DNA of 51,051 bases from Bacteroidales bacterium (GTDB lineage: Bacteria; Bacteroidota; Bacteroidia; Bacteroidales; P3), in assembly GCA_017446745.1 (NCBI GenBank), contig JAFSQF010000039.1, forward strand, positions 1 through 51,051, in the 5' to 3' direction. The notes beneath the pieces were generated by a model, which saw only the letters and a list, made by a program, of their open reading frames with translations, did no database searches and had not been told where the DNA came from. Of the stretch, positions 31,656-39,572 are shown one piece after another. The position numbers were made by a program, and so were the translations under genes. Position 1 is the stretch's first letter, and every line of letters begins with the position of its first letter.

Positions 31656-32258
31656 TTAGAGGCTCTTCAGCCACTTCTCCACCTTGGCTTTGCCGCCGCG
31701 GACTTCATGACCATAGATGTCGAAGCCTTTGGTGACATTGGCCTTGGGGAAGGCCTTCTTGACGTCGCCGACGCAACTGGCCAGGCCGCTGCCCTCGTGG
31801 GTGGTGAAGGGAATGACGGTCTTGCCGTCAAGGTTGATGTCGCGGAAGAGGGTGAACATCACCTGCGGATAGGTGCCCCACCACACAGGGCCGCCGATGA
31901 AAACGGTGTCGTACTTCGTGAGGTCGGGTGCCTGGCCCTCGTAGGGCGGCAGCTCGCCAGCGGCGGCTTCCTTCTTGGCCAGGTCGATGAGGGGCATATA
32001 GGCCATGCCATCGTACTTGTGGGTGACGATCTCGAATTGGTCGGCACCGGTGATTTCGCTGATGTAGTCGGCCACAATCTTGGTGTTGCCCACCTCGATG
32101 TTGCCCACGCTGTAGTTGTCGCCAGCGTGCGAGAAAAAGATAACTATTGCATTCATTTTCTTGTTGTTTGAGGATTTTACTTCTTGTTTGTTTTGTGCAT
32201 TGCAGCCGGTAGTCATCAGAAGTGCCAGGGCTGCTGCGAGGATGTTCTTAAGTTTCAT
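31656..32258 (-). CDS. Lipoprotein flavodoxin
   Basis: 200 residues. The signal ends ALALLMTTGCNAQ with lipobox TTGC, so the flavodoxin is exported and lipid-anchored. The FMN-binding region starts about residue 37: NAIVIFFSHAGDNYSVGNIE (phosphate loop SHAGDNY), then DTVFIGGPVWWGTYPQVMFT and TVIPFTTHEGSGLASCVGDV. It is similar in plan to the flavodoxin at 18770, but they are not recent duplicates. Probably monocistronic, upstream of the MFS promoter. Confidence 0.88.
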   Translation of the reverse strand: MKLKNILAAALALLMTTGCNAQNKQEVKSSNNKKMNAIVIFFSHAGDNYSVGNIEVGNTKIVADYISEITGADQFEIVTHKYDGMAYMPLIDLAKKEAAAGELPPYEGQAPDLTKYDTVFIGGPVWWGTYPQVMFTLFRDINLDGKTVIPFTTHEGSGLASCVGDVKKAFPKANVTKGFDIYGHEVRGGKAKVEKWLKSL

Positions 32259-32324
32259 ATGTCTATTTTTGATTTACACATAATAATTTGTTGTCAATTA
32301 AGGGATAATATGTGGCAACACGTG

Positions 32325-32762
32325 TTAGTAGGTGCTTGCCGTGGAGTAGGTGAATAGCCAGCGGCCATCTTGCTTGCGGAGTTTGAAGGTGAGCTGCAGG
32401 CGCCAGGTGTGCTTGCCGCCGCCGTAGACGGCTGCCAACACACGGCTGCGACCCGTAAGGGTGGCGCTGTCGCCGTCGACTTTTACATCCAGCTGCTCGG
32501 TCTGGCAGCTGTAGTAGTTCAGCGTGCCGTCGGCGATGGCTTCCAGATACTGCTGGCGGTTCTGACGTGTGCCCGTCATGTGCACCAGGTAGAAGTCGTC
32601 GGCGAACATGGACTGCATGGCGGCGGTGTCCTTGGCGATCATTGCGCGGTACATATGCTCGTAGAGCTGCTCAATCTGCTGCTAGTCAGTGACTTGCGCC
32701 TGTGTTGTCAGTGCGGTCATAGTCAATAGAGTAGATAGTGCTAATGAAATCAGTCGTCTCAT
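32325..32762 (-). pseudogene. SnoaL/DUF4440-like secreted protein with an amber codon after the signal peptide
   Basis: The frame starts at 32762 with a signal peptide (RRLISLALSTLLTMTALTTQ, then AQVTD), meets TAG at codon 27 (32682-32684 complement), and continues in the same frame QQIEQLYEHMYRAMIAKDTA to the natural stop at 32325. The body is an NTF2-like fold: MFADDFYLVHMTGTRQNRQQ, WRLQLTFKLRKQDGRWLFTY. One base change (CAG to TAG) would make it intact. The remaining part could start at the internal Met (32654), but would not be exported. It lies directly beside the SDR remnant. Confidence 0.8.
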
Positions 32763-32763
32763 T

Positions 32764-33032
32764 TCAATGCGTTGCTTTTAGATATTGCAGGTCGCCGTAC
32801 CAGTAGCTGGCAGTGCATCCGCCGTCGATGAGCAAGTCGGCGCCGCTGATGAAGCGTCCGCGGCTGCTCATCAGGAACTCGGCCAGGTCGCCCACCTCGT
32901 CGGGGGTGCCTGCTCCGCGTTCTGCTGCGAATAGTCGGCCAGCACGATATGCTTGCCTGCCGAGACGCGGCGTATGATAGCCAGCCCGATGCTGCCCGCA
33001 CCCATCAATACCGATACTTGTTTATTGTTCAT
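32764..33032 (-). pseudogene. Short-chain dehydrogenase/reductase with an internal deletion
   Basis: The 5' part encodes the Rossmann start MNNKQVSVLMGAGSIGLAII followed by RRVSAGKHIVLADYSQQNAE. The 3' part, in another frame, encodes the family C-terminus GTPDEVGDLAEFLMSSRGRF and ISGADLLIDGGCTASYW. The roughly 170 residues between, including the catalytic Ser-Tyr-Lys, are gone, and the join (about 32900-32930) shifts frame. It is clearly non-functional. It has a promoter at 33078. The SnoaL-like gene starts 1 bp after its stop, so they were one operon. Confidence 0.85.
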
Positions 33033-33077
33033 TATTTCAACAGTTTGCAGATGATAATATCTTTACGTTTCGAAATG

Positions 33078-33085
33078 CAAAAGTA
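33078..33085 (-). promoter_or_regulatory. -7 promoter box for the SDR/SnoaL remnants
   Basis: The minus strand reads TACTTTTG, 46 bp upstream of the ATG at 33032. Confidence 0.6.
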
Positions 33086-33171
33086 CAAACATATCCTCAC
33101 ACAGCGGTTGCACAAATCGCAGCAAATGTTTCACATTTTGCAATTATGTGTATTATCATCAGAAAATAAAT

Positions 33172-33201
33172 TTTGCCAAACAAAAAAATGTCGTATCTTT
33201 G
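33172..33201 (+). promoter_or_regulatory. Promoter of the MNT/HEPN pair
   Basis: A TTTG at 33172-33175 and TATCTTTG at 33194-33201, 18 bp apart, form one of the best -33/-7 pairs in the window. Confidence 0.75.
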
Positions 33202-33230
33202 CAAATCGAAATCAGCATAGTAAAAAGCCT

Positions 33231-33539
33231 ATGAACACTCAAGCGATGACCAAAATAATAGCCGACTATTTCAGGACGCAGCCCGTCCTGAAAGCTTGGC
33301 TGTTCGGCTCCTTCGCCCGTGGCGAGGAAACGCCCCGCAGCGATGTGGATATCCTTTTTGTCCCTGACCGTTCAGGCAAGCCATTTACGCTTTTTACCCA
33401 CGGTGGAATGCTTATGGACCTGCAAGAACTGCTAGGACGTGAAGTAGACTTGGTGGAGGAAGGTTCACTTCGTCCCTATGCCGCTGAAACAGCTAATCGC
33501 GATAAAATTTTAATCTATGAGAGAAAGGGCACGAGATAA
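33231..33539 (+). CDS. MNT-type nucleotidyltransferase antitoxin
   Basis: 102 residues. The minimal nucleotidyltransferase core is complete: KAWLFGSFARGEETPRSDVD with GS (26-27) and the two metal-binding Asp (D38, D40), then LMDLQELLGREVDLVEEGSL. Proteins of this type AMPylate and silence the HEPN toxin encoded next to them. The HEPN gene overlaps its 3' end by 23 bp, as is normal for the pair, but is truncated here, so this antitoxin may be an orphan. Confidence 0.88.
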   Translation: MNTQAMTKIIADYFRTQPVLKAWLFGSFARGEETPRSDVDILFVPDRSGKPFTLFTHGGMLMDLQELLGREVDLVEEGSLRPYAAETANRDKILIYERKGTR

Positions 33540-33747
33540 AGGGCGGCTGGAAGACATTGTTGAGTACTCCAACAATGTGTCGGTGCTTATAGAAGGGCAC
33601 ACGTTCGAGTCGTTTGTCAGCGACAAGAGCACCTACTATTCCGTGATGAAAAACGTTGAGATAGGTGAGAACTGCTACTGGACTGAAATCGTGCGACTCA
33701 TGCAGACACAGAAACTTGTCACCACTGGCGGCAATCAACCCGTTTGA
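33517..33747 (+). pseudogene. Truncated HEPN (DUF86) toxin
   Basis: The start MRERARDKGRLEDIVEYSNN followed by VSVLIEGHTFESFVSDKSTY is the first part of a HEPN/DUF86 toxin (normal length about 110-120). Homology ends near residue 50; the last about 25 residues are unrelated and the chain stops at 33747. The HEPN active-site R-X4-6-H motif is missing, so RNase activity should be lost. An IS1634-like transposase remnant begins at the break. Confidence 0.75.
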
Positions 33748-33839
33748 CGAGGTGGTCGAAACACGCATCTGCAGCCTGCCCACCAAAGCCGCGGCAGACA
33801 TCTACGACAAACTCGGCTATCGCCACTACCCATTCCGAA
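33743..33839 (+). mobile_element. C-terminal remnant of an IS1634-like transposase (copy A)
   Basis: 97 bp almost identical to 50955-51051 (two visible differences). The frame reads FDEVVETRICSLPTKAAADI, YDKLGYRHYPFRK and stop, which resembles the C-terminal tail of Bacteroidota IS1634-family transposases (RxCSxPTxxAxxIYdaLgyxxxPF). The match to that tail is from memory. The following 140 bp to 33986 hold a 12-bp palindrome CGATTCGAATCG (33949-33960) and no gene. Confidence 0.65.
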
Positions 33840-33986
33840 AATGAAAATCTGTAGTACCCAAACATGAAACCATGAAGCGCCAAATCGCTCAAGACAGGAT
33901 AGTTAGATTAAGCAAGGGGGTGAACTTGGGCTAATTCCAAACCGGGGACGATTCGAATCGGCGATTATAGGAGAGAAGAGAGGATG

Positions 33987-35327
33987 TCACCAAGTGACGG
34001 TATGCACATCGCTTTGTGCAGCCCAAGAATTGCCGCCATCGAACGATACAGCGACGAAGATTTTCACCTCATTACGTTGAAGGTTCTTAGCCTTGAAAAT
34101 CCTCATATTGTCCACCATGAAGCGCACGTCGCTGAAATTGGAGTTGTCGTGAGACGGGGTGACAGTGGTCGAGGCTGTAACCCACGTGCCATTGGCATCG
34201 AGCAATTGTGTGGTGCCGTCGGCGTTGTAATAGAGGGCGCAGACCTGCACCTGGCTGTCTTTTTTGCCACGGATGTCGACATCGACATGGAAAACCGTTT
34301 TTCTGCGGCCATCGCCGCCAATGACATTATGCTCGAGGCGTACATTATTGATTTCTACTTGAGGTTGGGCGACGACAGCCTGTGCTGGCCGGCCTTCCTG
34401 CGAAACATGGACGCGGACCGAATTTCCACCGTCGCGCGGCTTGATGGTGAGGACGGCACTACGAGGCGAAGTGCTTTCATTCTCAGTGACGAAGATGGAA
34501 GCCTGCGTGGTTTCAATCCATGAGGGGACGTCAAGCCACTGCAAGCCGCCACACACCTTGATATCGAACGACTCCATGGATTCCTGATAGTCAAGATACA
34601 GCCGTCGGTCGGTGATATCATTGTCAACATAGAGCGTTATGGGTTCTGTGAGGACACCACCGCTGAACGTGCCACCAGATATAGGGGAGTCTGGACTGTC
34701 TTCCTGATAGATGTTGAGGATAATGTCAAAGGGCTGTTCCTCATAATTTTGGAGATCCATGGCGGCGAAAGGTACAAAGAAGACATCCGTAAAGTTCTCG
34801 TAGCCAGTTTCGACGCCGAGAATGCGCCCCTTCTGTCCTGGCATTCCGTGGACATCGAACTCAGTGCCACGGTAACGGTCGGACATCGTGGTGCTTTCCT
34901 TTGGACGTACTATACATTCAGCGTAAATCGACTGGCCTTTAAGGTTTTCCGCATAAAAATCGGCAGTAACTTCGATACCCTGCCGGCTATGGAAACAGCC
35001 AATGCGCATAGAGGCGTTGAAGCGTTGTATACGAGGCTTTTTAGCCGTCGGCGTGTCTGCTGGCTTCTCTTCGGGCTTGGGGGCAGGCTTTGCGGGTTGC
35101 CTCTGTGACATCTTAGCTTTGCAGTCGGCAATTTTTTTCTGAACCAATTTCTTGGAGTTGGCGCTGGCGTCGGGGCAATCCAAAGCAACGCTGAAATACT
35201 GCAGAGCCTTGCTATACTCTTTTTTGTTATAGTGCTTTTCGCCTTGGACGTAGTTTTTCTTGAAACACTGAGCGGAAAGCATTCCGGCAAAAAGAATTAA
35301 AACAAAGAAAATGGCTGTTCTTTTCAT
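33987..35327 (-). CDS. Secreted TPR/BACON-domain protein of the FHA-kinase island
   Basis: 446 residues from ATG 35327, which gives a clean signal peptide (MKRTAIFFVLILFAGMLSAQ). Residues about 21-75 are a TPR-like helical pair (GEKHYNKKEYSKALQYFSVA). A Pro/Lys-rich linker leads to a beta-rich domain (ADFYAENLKGQSIYAECIVR). Next is a BACON domain at about 275-345: GGLQWLDVPSWIETTQASIF, SPRSAVLTIKPRDGGN, VHVSQEG. The C-terminal domain repeats the earlier beta pattern (RIFKAKNLQRNEVKIFVAVS). BACON domains bind glycans or mucin in some proteins. It is the last gene of the island, 23 bp after the kinase, and may be the exported or periplasmic part. Confidence 0.85.
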   Translation of the reverse strand: MKRTAIFFVLILFAGMLSAQCFKKNYVQGEKHYNKKEYSKALQYFSVALDCPDASANSKKLVQKKIADCKAKMSQRQPAKPAPKPEEKPADTPTAKKPRIQRFNASMRIGCFHSRQGIEVTADFYAENLKGQSIYAECIVRPKESTTMSDRYRGTEFDVHGMPGQKGRILGVETGYENFTDVFFVPFAAMDLQNYEEQPFDIILNIYQEDSPDSPISGGTFSGGVLTEPITLYVDNDITDRRLYLDYQESMESFDIKVCGGLQWLDVPSWIETTQASIFVTENESTSPRSAVLTIKPRDGGNSVRVHVSQEGRPAQAVVAQPQVEINNVRLEHNVIGGDGRRKTVFHVDVDIRGKKDSQVQVCALYYNADGTTQLLDANGTWVTASTTVTPSHDNSNFSDVRFMVDNMRIFKAKNLQRNEVKIFVAVSFDGGNSWAAQSDVHTVTW

Positions 35328-35350
35328 ATTCGTCAAATAAAAATTCAGGT

Positions 35351-36799
35351 TTATAAATTGCAGCCAAAGAGGCTTGCTTCGTCGCGTATGGACGCATCGT
35401 CGAACAGTTTGACCGAGAGGGAATAGAATTCGCATGCCGTGACGGTATCGCCCAGTTCGGACACCTGTGTGAAAGCCATCTCCGCCCAACTTTTAGCGGC
35501 CTCCTTCAGTTTGGGGCCCAACGCCTTGCGGAGCTCGGAACTGCGGTTAAAGACCTCGGGCATTTCGGCTGCGTATTTTGTCTCATATCCTATGATGGCG
35601 CTATCGATAAAAGCCCTTGTCTGTAACAATTTTTCCGGTTTAGAGCCATCTGCCAACTTTATCATGACCTGGCATTTTTCCACCTTCTCGTTATACTCGG
35701 CAATGGCGATATCCATTTCATTATTGTTAGAAAGAAACAATTTGACGGCCACCAGCGATGCCAGCACGATCACAACGACAGGGATGATAATCCAAATGGC
35801 CTTGGTTTTCTTATTCGCCCCGGCAGGTTGAGGTGTAGTGCTCTTTTCCGCCTTAGGTGGCTGTGCATTTTGTGGCTTTGCGTTGACCTCAGCAGAGGGC
35901 GTGTTCGAGGCAGAGGGTTTTACGTTGCGAAGGTCGTCCATAAATTCGGCAATGCTTTGATGACGGTCTTGCGATTTGAGTTGCATGGCCTTCATTATGG
36001 TACGGTTAGCCTCGGGAGGGAGGCTAGGATTGAGGTCTTTCGGTTCGGGCATCTGTTCGGTGATGCGTGCTGCAGCCTCGTAGGGTACCTTTCCGGTAAG
36101 GACGAAATAGAGTGTGGCACCGATAGCGTAGATGTCGGTATAGGCGCCTTTGCGGCTGTTGCGCGTATACTGTTCGGTCGGGGCATAGCCATGAGTGACC
36201 ATAGATGTTTGTGCCTGTGTCTTGTCCTCCTCAAATTCGCGTGCCGAGCCGAAATCAATCAGAACGGCCTTGAAATCGGCGGTTATCATGATATTGTCCG
36301 GCTTGATGTCGCGGTGGAGGATATGGCGGTCGTGGATGTAACCCACAGCATTGGCAACCTGGGCGATATAGTTCACCGCTTCTGGGTAAGAGAGAGGTCC
36401 ATTTTGATCGACAATAGACTGAAGACTACGTCCTTCGATGAAAGGCATGACCATGTAAGAGGTGTTGTTCTCGTCGAAGATATCTATAACCTCAACAATA
36501 CCCTGATGATGAAGAGCGGCAAGTGTTTGGGCCTCTTTGACGAAAGCCTTGCGGAAGCGTTCGAAGCGGTCCTCGTCGATGCCCTGAAGGTGTATCGTTT
36601 TGGCATAGGTGTCGCGTATGCAGCCTCCCGCAAGGAAATATTCCTTGATGCAGACTGCGCGATTTAAGCCCGACTGGACGGCACGGTAGGTGATGCCGAA
36701 GCCTCCTTCTCCTATTTTCTTCTCGATAATATACTTGCCGTCGCAAAGGCCAGTACCCGGCTGCAATTCTTTGTAGATAGCATTATTAGTGTCAGACAT
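35351..36799 (-). CDS. Ser/Thr protein kinase with C-terminal TM segment (kinase 2)
   Basis: 482 residues from 36799. The kinase domain (about 23-305) is intact: glycine loop IGEGGFGITY (29-38), K52, catalytic HRDIKPDN (162-169), DFG (182-184), and an activation segment with SMVTHGYAPTEQYT where APE becomes APT-E. A low-complexity Pro/Ala/Lys linker is followed by one TM helix (AIWIIIPVVVIVLASLVAVK, about 338-357) and an extracytoplasmic helical domain. The layout is like PknB-type receptors with an outward sensor. It should phosphorylate FHA-binding Thr sites in the island. Confidence 0.93.
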   Translation of the reverse strand: MSDTNNAIYKELQPGTGLCDGKYIIEKKIGEGGFGITYRAVQSGLNRAVCIKEYFLAGGCIRDTYAKTIHLQGIDEDRFERFRKAFVKEAQTLAALHHQGIVEVIDIFDENNTSYMVMPFIEGRSLQSIVDQNGPLSYPEAVNYIAQVANAVGYIHDRHILHRDIKPDNIMITADFKAVLIDFGSAREFEEDKTQAQTSMVTHGYAPTEQYTRNSRKGAYTDIYAIGATLYFVLTGKVPYEAAARITEQMPEPKDLNPSLPPEANRTIMKAMQLKSQDRHQSIAEFMDDLRNVKPSASNTPSAEVNAKPQNAQPPKAEKSTTPQPAGANKKTKAIWIIIPVVVIVLASLVAVKLFLSNNNEMDIAIAEYNEKVEKCQVMIKLADGSKPEKLLQTRAFIDSAIIGYETKYAAEMPEVFNRSSELRKALGPKLKEAAKSWAEMAFTQVSELGDTVTACEFYSLSVKLFDDASIRDEASLFGCNL

Positions 36800-36870
36800 A
36801 TTTATGAGTAGGTATGTTGTATTGTTTAAATGTTTTTTCAAAAAAAATACACAATCGATGCATTCGTTGA

Positions 36871-37683
36871 TCACGAGAAGCGAGCGCCGCAGCCATAAGG
36901 GCATTTACCGTCGGCGAGGAGTTTTTTCCAGTGGAGGTCGAGACTATAGTCCTTACCGCATTTAGGACAACGGTACTGTTTTTGATATTTGAGTTGCAGG
37001 TCAAGAATAGCCTCTGTAGTCTTTTCCTTTTTCTTGTTGCCACGCCCCATAGTGAGGGTACCTATAAGGCCTGTCAGCACCGAGCCGGCCGACATAGCCA
37101 CGATACGCATCGTCATGTCGGTAGAAACAAGCATAACAACAACACCTAAAGTTATAGGTATCAATGACAAGAGAGTACGGAGCAACTGTTGACCAATATT
37201 TGATCTATTGGTGATTTTTTCCAATTCTTCATGATAGTCGATATAAGCCCTTTTCAACCCGGCGAACTCATTAGAGAAGTCCGTGCGTTCGCCGGCGGCG
37301 GGCTGTCGATGCGTGGCAACATATTGCGGAGAACCCGTTGGTGCAACAGGAGGCACAGCGGAATGTGGGGCCCGTGCGGCAGGAGCTTGGCGATAGGGTG
37401 CCAACAAACTCCTCATATCGAGGCTATAGCAATGATTGTCCGTGCCATTGCCTCCAAGCCACACCGTATCATTTTCCGAGACAGGGGCTTGCGAGATGCG
37501 TCGACCATTAACGTAAGTTCCGTTGGTAGAGCCATTGTCGACAATAGTGGCGCGGACATCGCCGTCTGCGAGCCCCTCGACATAGATGGTGGCATGGTTG
37601 CGGCTTACCTTGGCAAATGACGGAGGAACAGAGAAAGAGTCAGAACCTTGAAGACCACGGCCTATTTTAATTTCGGTATTCAT
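36871..37683 (-). CDS. FHA / two-TM / zinc-ribbon protein
   Basis: 270 residues. An N-terminal FHA domain (1-90: KIGRGLQGSDSFSV, KVSRNHATIYV, NGSTNGTYVNGRR) has the Arg, Ser-Arg-xx-His and Asn residues that bind phosphothreonine. A Pro/Ala linker, a helix (EFAGLKRAYIDYHEELEKIT) and two TM helices follow (LLSLIPITLGVVVMLVSTDM and IVAMSAGSVLTGLIGTLTMG). The tail is a zinc ribbon, YRCPKCGKDY...GKCPYGCG. It can tether a phosphoprotein to the membrane. It overlaps nothing and lies 71 bp from the kinase and 24 bp from the long WXG-like gene. Confidence 0.88.
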   Translation of the reverse strand: MNTEIKIGRGLQGSDSFSVPPSFAKVSRNHATIYVEGLADGDVRATIVDNGSTNGTYVNGRRISQAPVSENDTVWLGGNGTDNHCYSLDMRSLLAPYRQAPAARAPHSAVPPVAPTGSPQYVATHRQPAAGERTDFSNEFAGLKRAYIDYHEELEKITNRSNIGQQLLRTLLSLIPITLGVVVMLVSTDMTMRIVAMSAGSVLTGLIGTLTMGRGNKKKEKTTEAILDLQLKYQKQYRCPKCGKDYSLDLHWKKLLADGKCPYGCGARFS

Positions 37684-37707
37684 AAAGATGAGATACTTAA
37701 TCTATTA

Positions 37708-38505
37708 CTAATCATTATCTGGTACACATTTGAATAGGAGCTCGCCCGTTATTTCGCTGGAATCCGAACCGCTGTTATAGGAACCATTAACCTCACCGCC
37801 AGCAGACGCCTTTGCTATTTTTTTCCAAGGCCACTCCACTCCTGCGTTCAGTTTGCCGCCTACCGAGAAGTTTCCTCCCTGTTCAACAGTTCTAAATGTC
37901 AAAGGAAAATCAGCGTCATCTGCACCAGCAAGTTTAGCTCGGAAGTTGTTGCTTCCATTGTCCCTTTTGCATATTTCGTCAGCCTGGTCAAAAACCTTTT
38001 TCACCTGAGCTGAGGGTTCTGAATCACTTTTTGGTGCCATACCCGAGGGGCCTCCGGCAAAGGGGGTTCCTTTCCTCGTTGCATTAGAGGCACTGTTTTT
38101 TTTGATTAATGCGTCAAGTTGAGCTGCAACGCTTGATGGGGTCGAGACTGCCGCCGCAGAGGCGGCTGCCGCTGAAGCTGCCGCAGGAGCCGAGCCTATG
38201 CCAGAACCAATGCCAGAGCCCGAGACATCTGTCCGCTCCGTCTTGATTACCTGGTCAATGGTCTGCTGCAACACAGAAGTACACCAATTTCTGTAGTTGG
38301 CTGCTATTTCTTGACATTTGGCTATTTGTGGGCCATAGCCCTGCTTAAATTCTTCATACTTCGCGTCTTGCCAAAACTCGTTAACGCGATTCATCTGCTG
38401 AACCATAGTGTTGTATAGTTCCTCAAGCGAAGATGACAATTGTCGGATTTCAGTTTGTAGATTGGTGAGGACATCAGATCCTACATATACGCCGGAGACT
38501 GCCAT
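37708..38505 (-). CDS. Long WXG100-like protein
   Basis: 265 residues from 38505. Residues 1-90 form a helical hairpin like a WXG100 subunit: AVSGVYVGSDVLTNLQTEIR, then the turn NEFWQDAKYEEF with W45-x-D47, then ANYRNWCTSVLQQTI. The following Ala/Ser/Gly-rich linker (about 95-150) joins a C-terminal beta-like domain (NFSVGGKLNAGVEWPW, GSYNSGSDSSEITGELLFKC) that could be the effector or cargo part. There is no signal peptide, as expected for a substrate of a T7-like ATPase. Its first residues MAVSG-Y are shared with the protein at 38846. Confidence 0.7.
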   Translation of the reverse strand: MAVSGVYVGSDVLTNLQTEIRQLSSSLEELYNTMVQQMNRVNEFWQDAKYEEFKQGYGPQIAKCQEIAANYRNWCTSVLQQTIDQVIKTERTDVSGSGIGSGIGSAPAAASAAAASAAAVSTPSSVAAQLDALIKKNSASNATRKGTPFAGGPSGMAPKSDSEPSAQVKKVFDQADEICKRDNGSNNFRAKLAGADDADFPLTFRTVEQGGNFSVGGKLNAGVEWPWKKIAKASAGGEVNGSYNSGSDSSEITGELLFKCVPDND

Positions 38506-38543
38506 AATAAAAAAAATATAGAATAAAATGATTTGATTAATTG

Positions 38544-38789
38544 TCAGAGAAGAGAATTCATTTCCTGAAGATGGTTGTCCATTTGTGAGAGGAGTTGCTC
38601 GAGGCCAAGACCTGAGATACCCTCGCCTGTGATGTACTGGTCGAAGAAATGCAAGAACGGCACCATGGCACCGTCGTTGAAACCGCTGGCCACGGAATCC
38701 TTCCAACCTTGACGGACAGAAAGCCATTGTTGTTCGACAAGAGACTGGACTTCACGGGTTTTGTTTACAAAATCAGGATTGTTAGGCAT
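38544..38789 (-). CDS. Small WXG100-like protein
   Basis: 81 residues, all predicted helix: NNPDFVNKTREVQSLVEQQW, then LSVRQGWKDSVASGF with W29-x-D31 at the bend, then FDQYITGEGISGLGLEQLLS. Size, helical hairpin and central W-x-D match WXG100 proteins, although Gly is Asp. The start at 38789 (MPNNPDF) follows from the signature; earlier in-frame ATGs would add unrelated sequence that overlaps the previous gene. I infer a secreted or structural component. Confidence 0.65.
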   Translation of the reverse strand: MPNNPDFVNKTREVQSLVEQQWLSVRQGWKDSVASGFNDGAMVPFLHFFDQYITGEGISGLGLEQLLSQMDNHLQEMNSLL

Positions 38790-38845
38790 GATTGATACAT
38801 TGGTTGTAATGGGTAGCCCCATCAGGGCCGATAAAATGACTTCTT

Positions 38846-39556
38846 TCAAACAGCATTGCACGTGCATAACAGATAAGGTCGCCCGCACCTTGGGCAGCGA
38901 GATGAGGCCGGTGTCTGTGTGGAGCGGGCATGAGGACTTTGAAGGTTAGGGAGTGCTGCCGGCTGAAAAGTGTGCCGGACTGGGGCTGACAGTGATTCCG
39001 AGGACGAATCTGTGCCCGATAGAGTTGATGATGCCTGTGTGCTGATGGTTGTGACCTCGAGGTTGGCGTTTAGCATCTCCCATATTTTTGCCTGGTTTTC
39101 AGAGAGGAAGTGCGAGATGGCAGGCTGATGGTTGTGAACGACATCGCTCACCAGACGATGACCGCCGCAAGCGTAGTCGTTGATTTCCTGTAGGCTTTGT
39201 GACAGTATTTGCTGACCGCGCCCATAGCGGTAACGCCATTTGTCGGCCTCTTGCTGCGCATTGTTCAGTTCAGTCTCCTCGCAGAGGCAATCGGGCACAA
39301 GGCCGAGTTCGGGGACGAAGACCTGTACGGCATGGCAGGCTTCCAGCGCCACACGTGCGTTTTCCAAGCGCATCTCGGCAGCCTGCAGATTCTGATTGAT
39401 AATGTCGAGTTGTCTTTCCAAGTTGTCACGAACATCGTTCAGATAGTCCGATACCATGTGGTCAATATTGCTGAGTTCGGTGGCCGAGCTGCGGACAACA
39501 TCGTCGAGTTGAGCAAGGAGATTGACATCGCTGATATAGGTGCCAGAAACAGCCAT
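38846..39556 (-). CDS. Helical protein with C-terminal zinc ribbon (WXG-cluster member)
   Basis: 236 residues. It begins MAVSGTYISDVNLLAQLDDV, sharing MAVSG-Y with the protein at 37708. Long helices follow (about 20-160, for example DYLNDVRDNLERQLDIINQN), so a helical bundle is likely. A Ser/Thr/Pro-rich linker ends in a zinc ribbon SRCPRCGRPYLLCTC at the very C-terminus. There is no W-x-D. Two Cys in VPDCLCEE may form a second site. It probably belongs to the same complex as the neighbouring WXG-like proteins, as a longer adaptor. Confidence 0.65.
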   Translation of the reverse strand: MAVSGTYISDVNLLAQLDDVVRSSATELSNIDHMVSDYLNDVRDNLERQLDIINQNLQAAEMRLENARVALEACHAVQVFVPELGLVPDCLCEETELNNAQQEADKWRYRYGRGQQILSQSLQEINDYACGGHRLVSDVVHNHQPAISHFLSENQAKIWEMLNANLEVTTISTQASSTLSGTDSSSESLSAPVRHTFQPAALPNLQSPHARSTQTPASSRCPRCGRPYLLCTCNAV

Positions 39557-39572
39557 AAGCAGATTTGTGCAG

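Noticed and set aside
33939-33961. GATTCGAATC as a tRNA T-loop
   Set aside because: No acceptor stem, anticodon arm or CCA-end partner can be folded around it.
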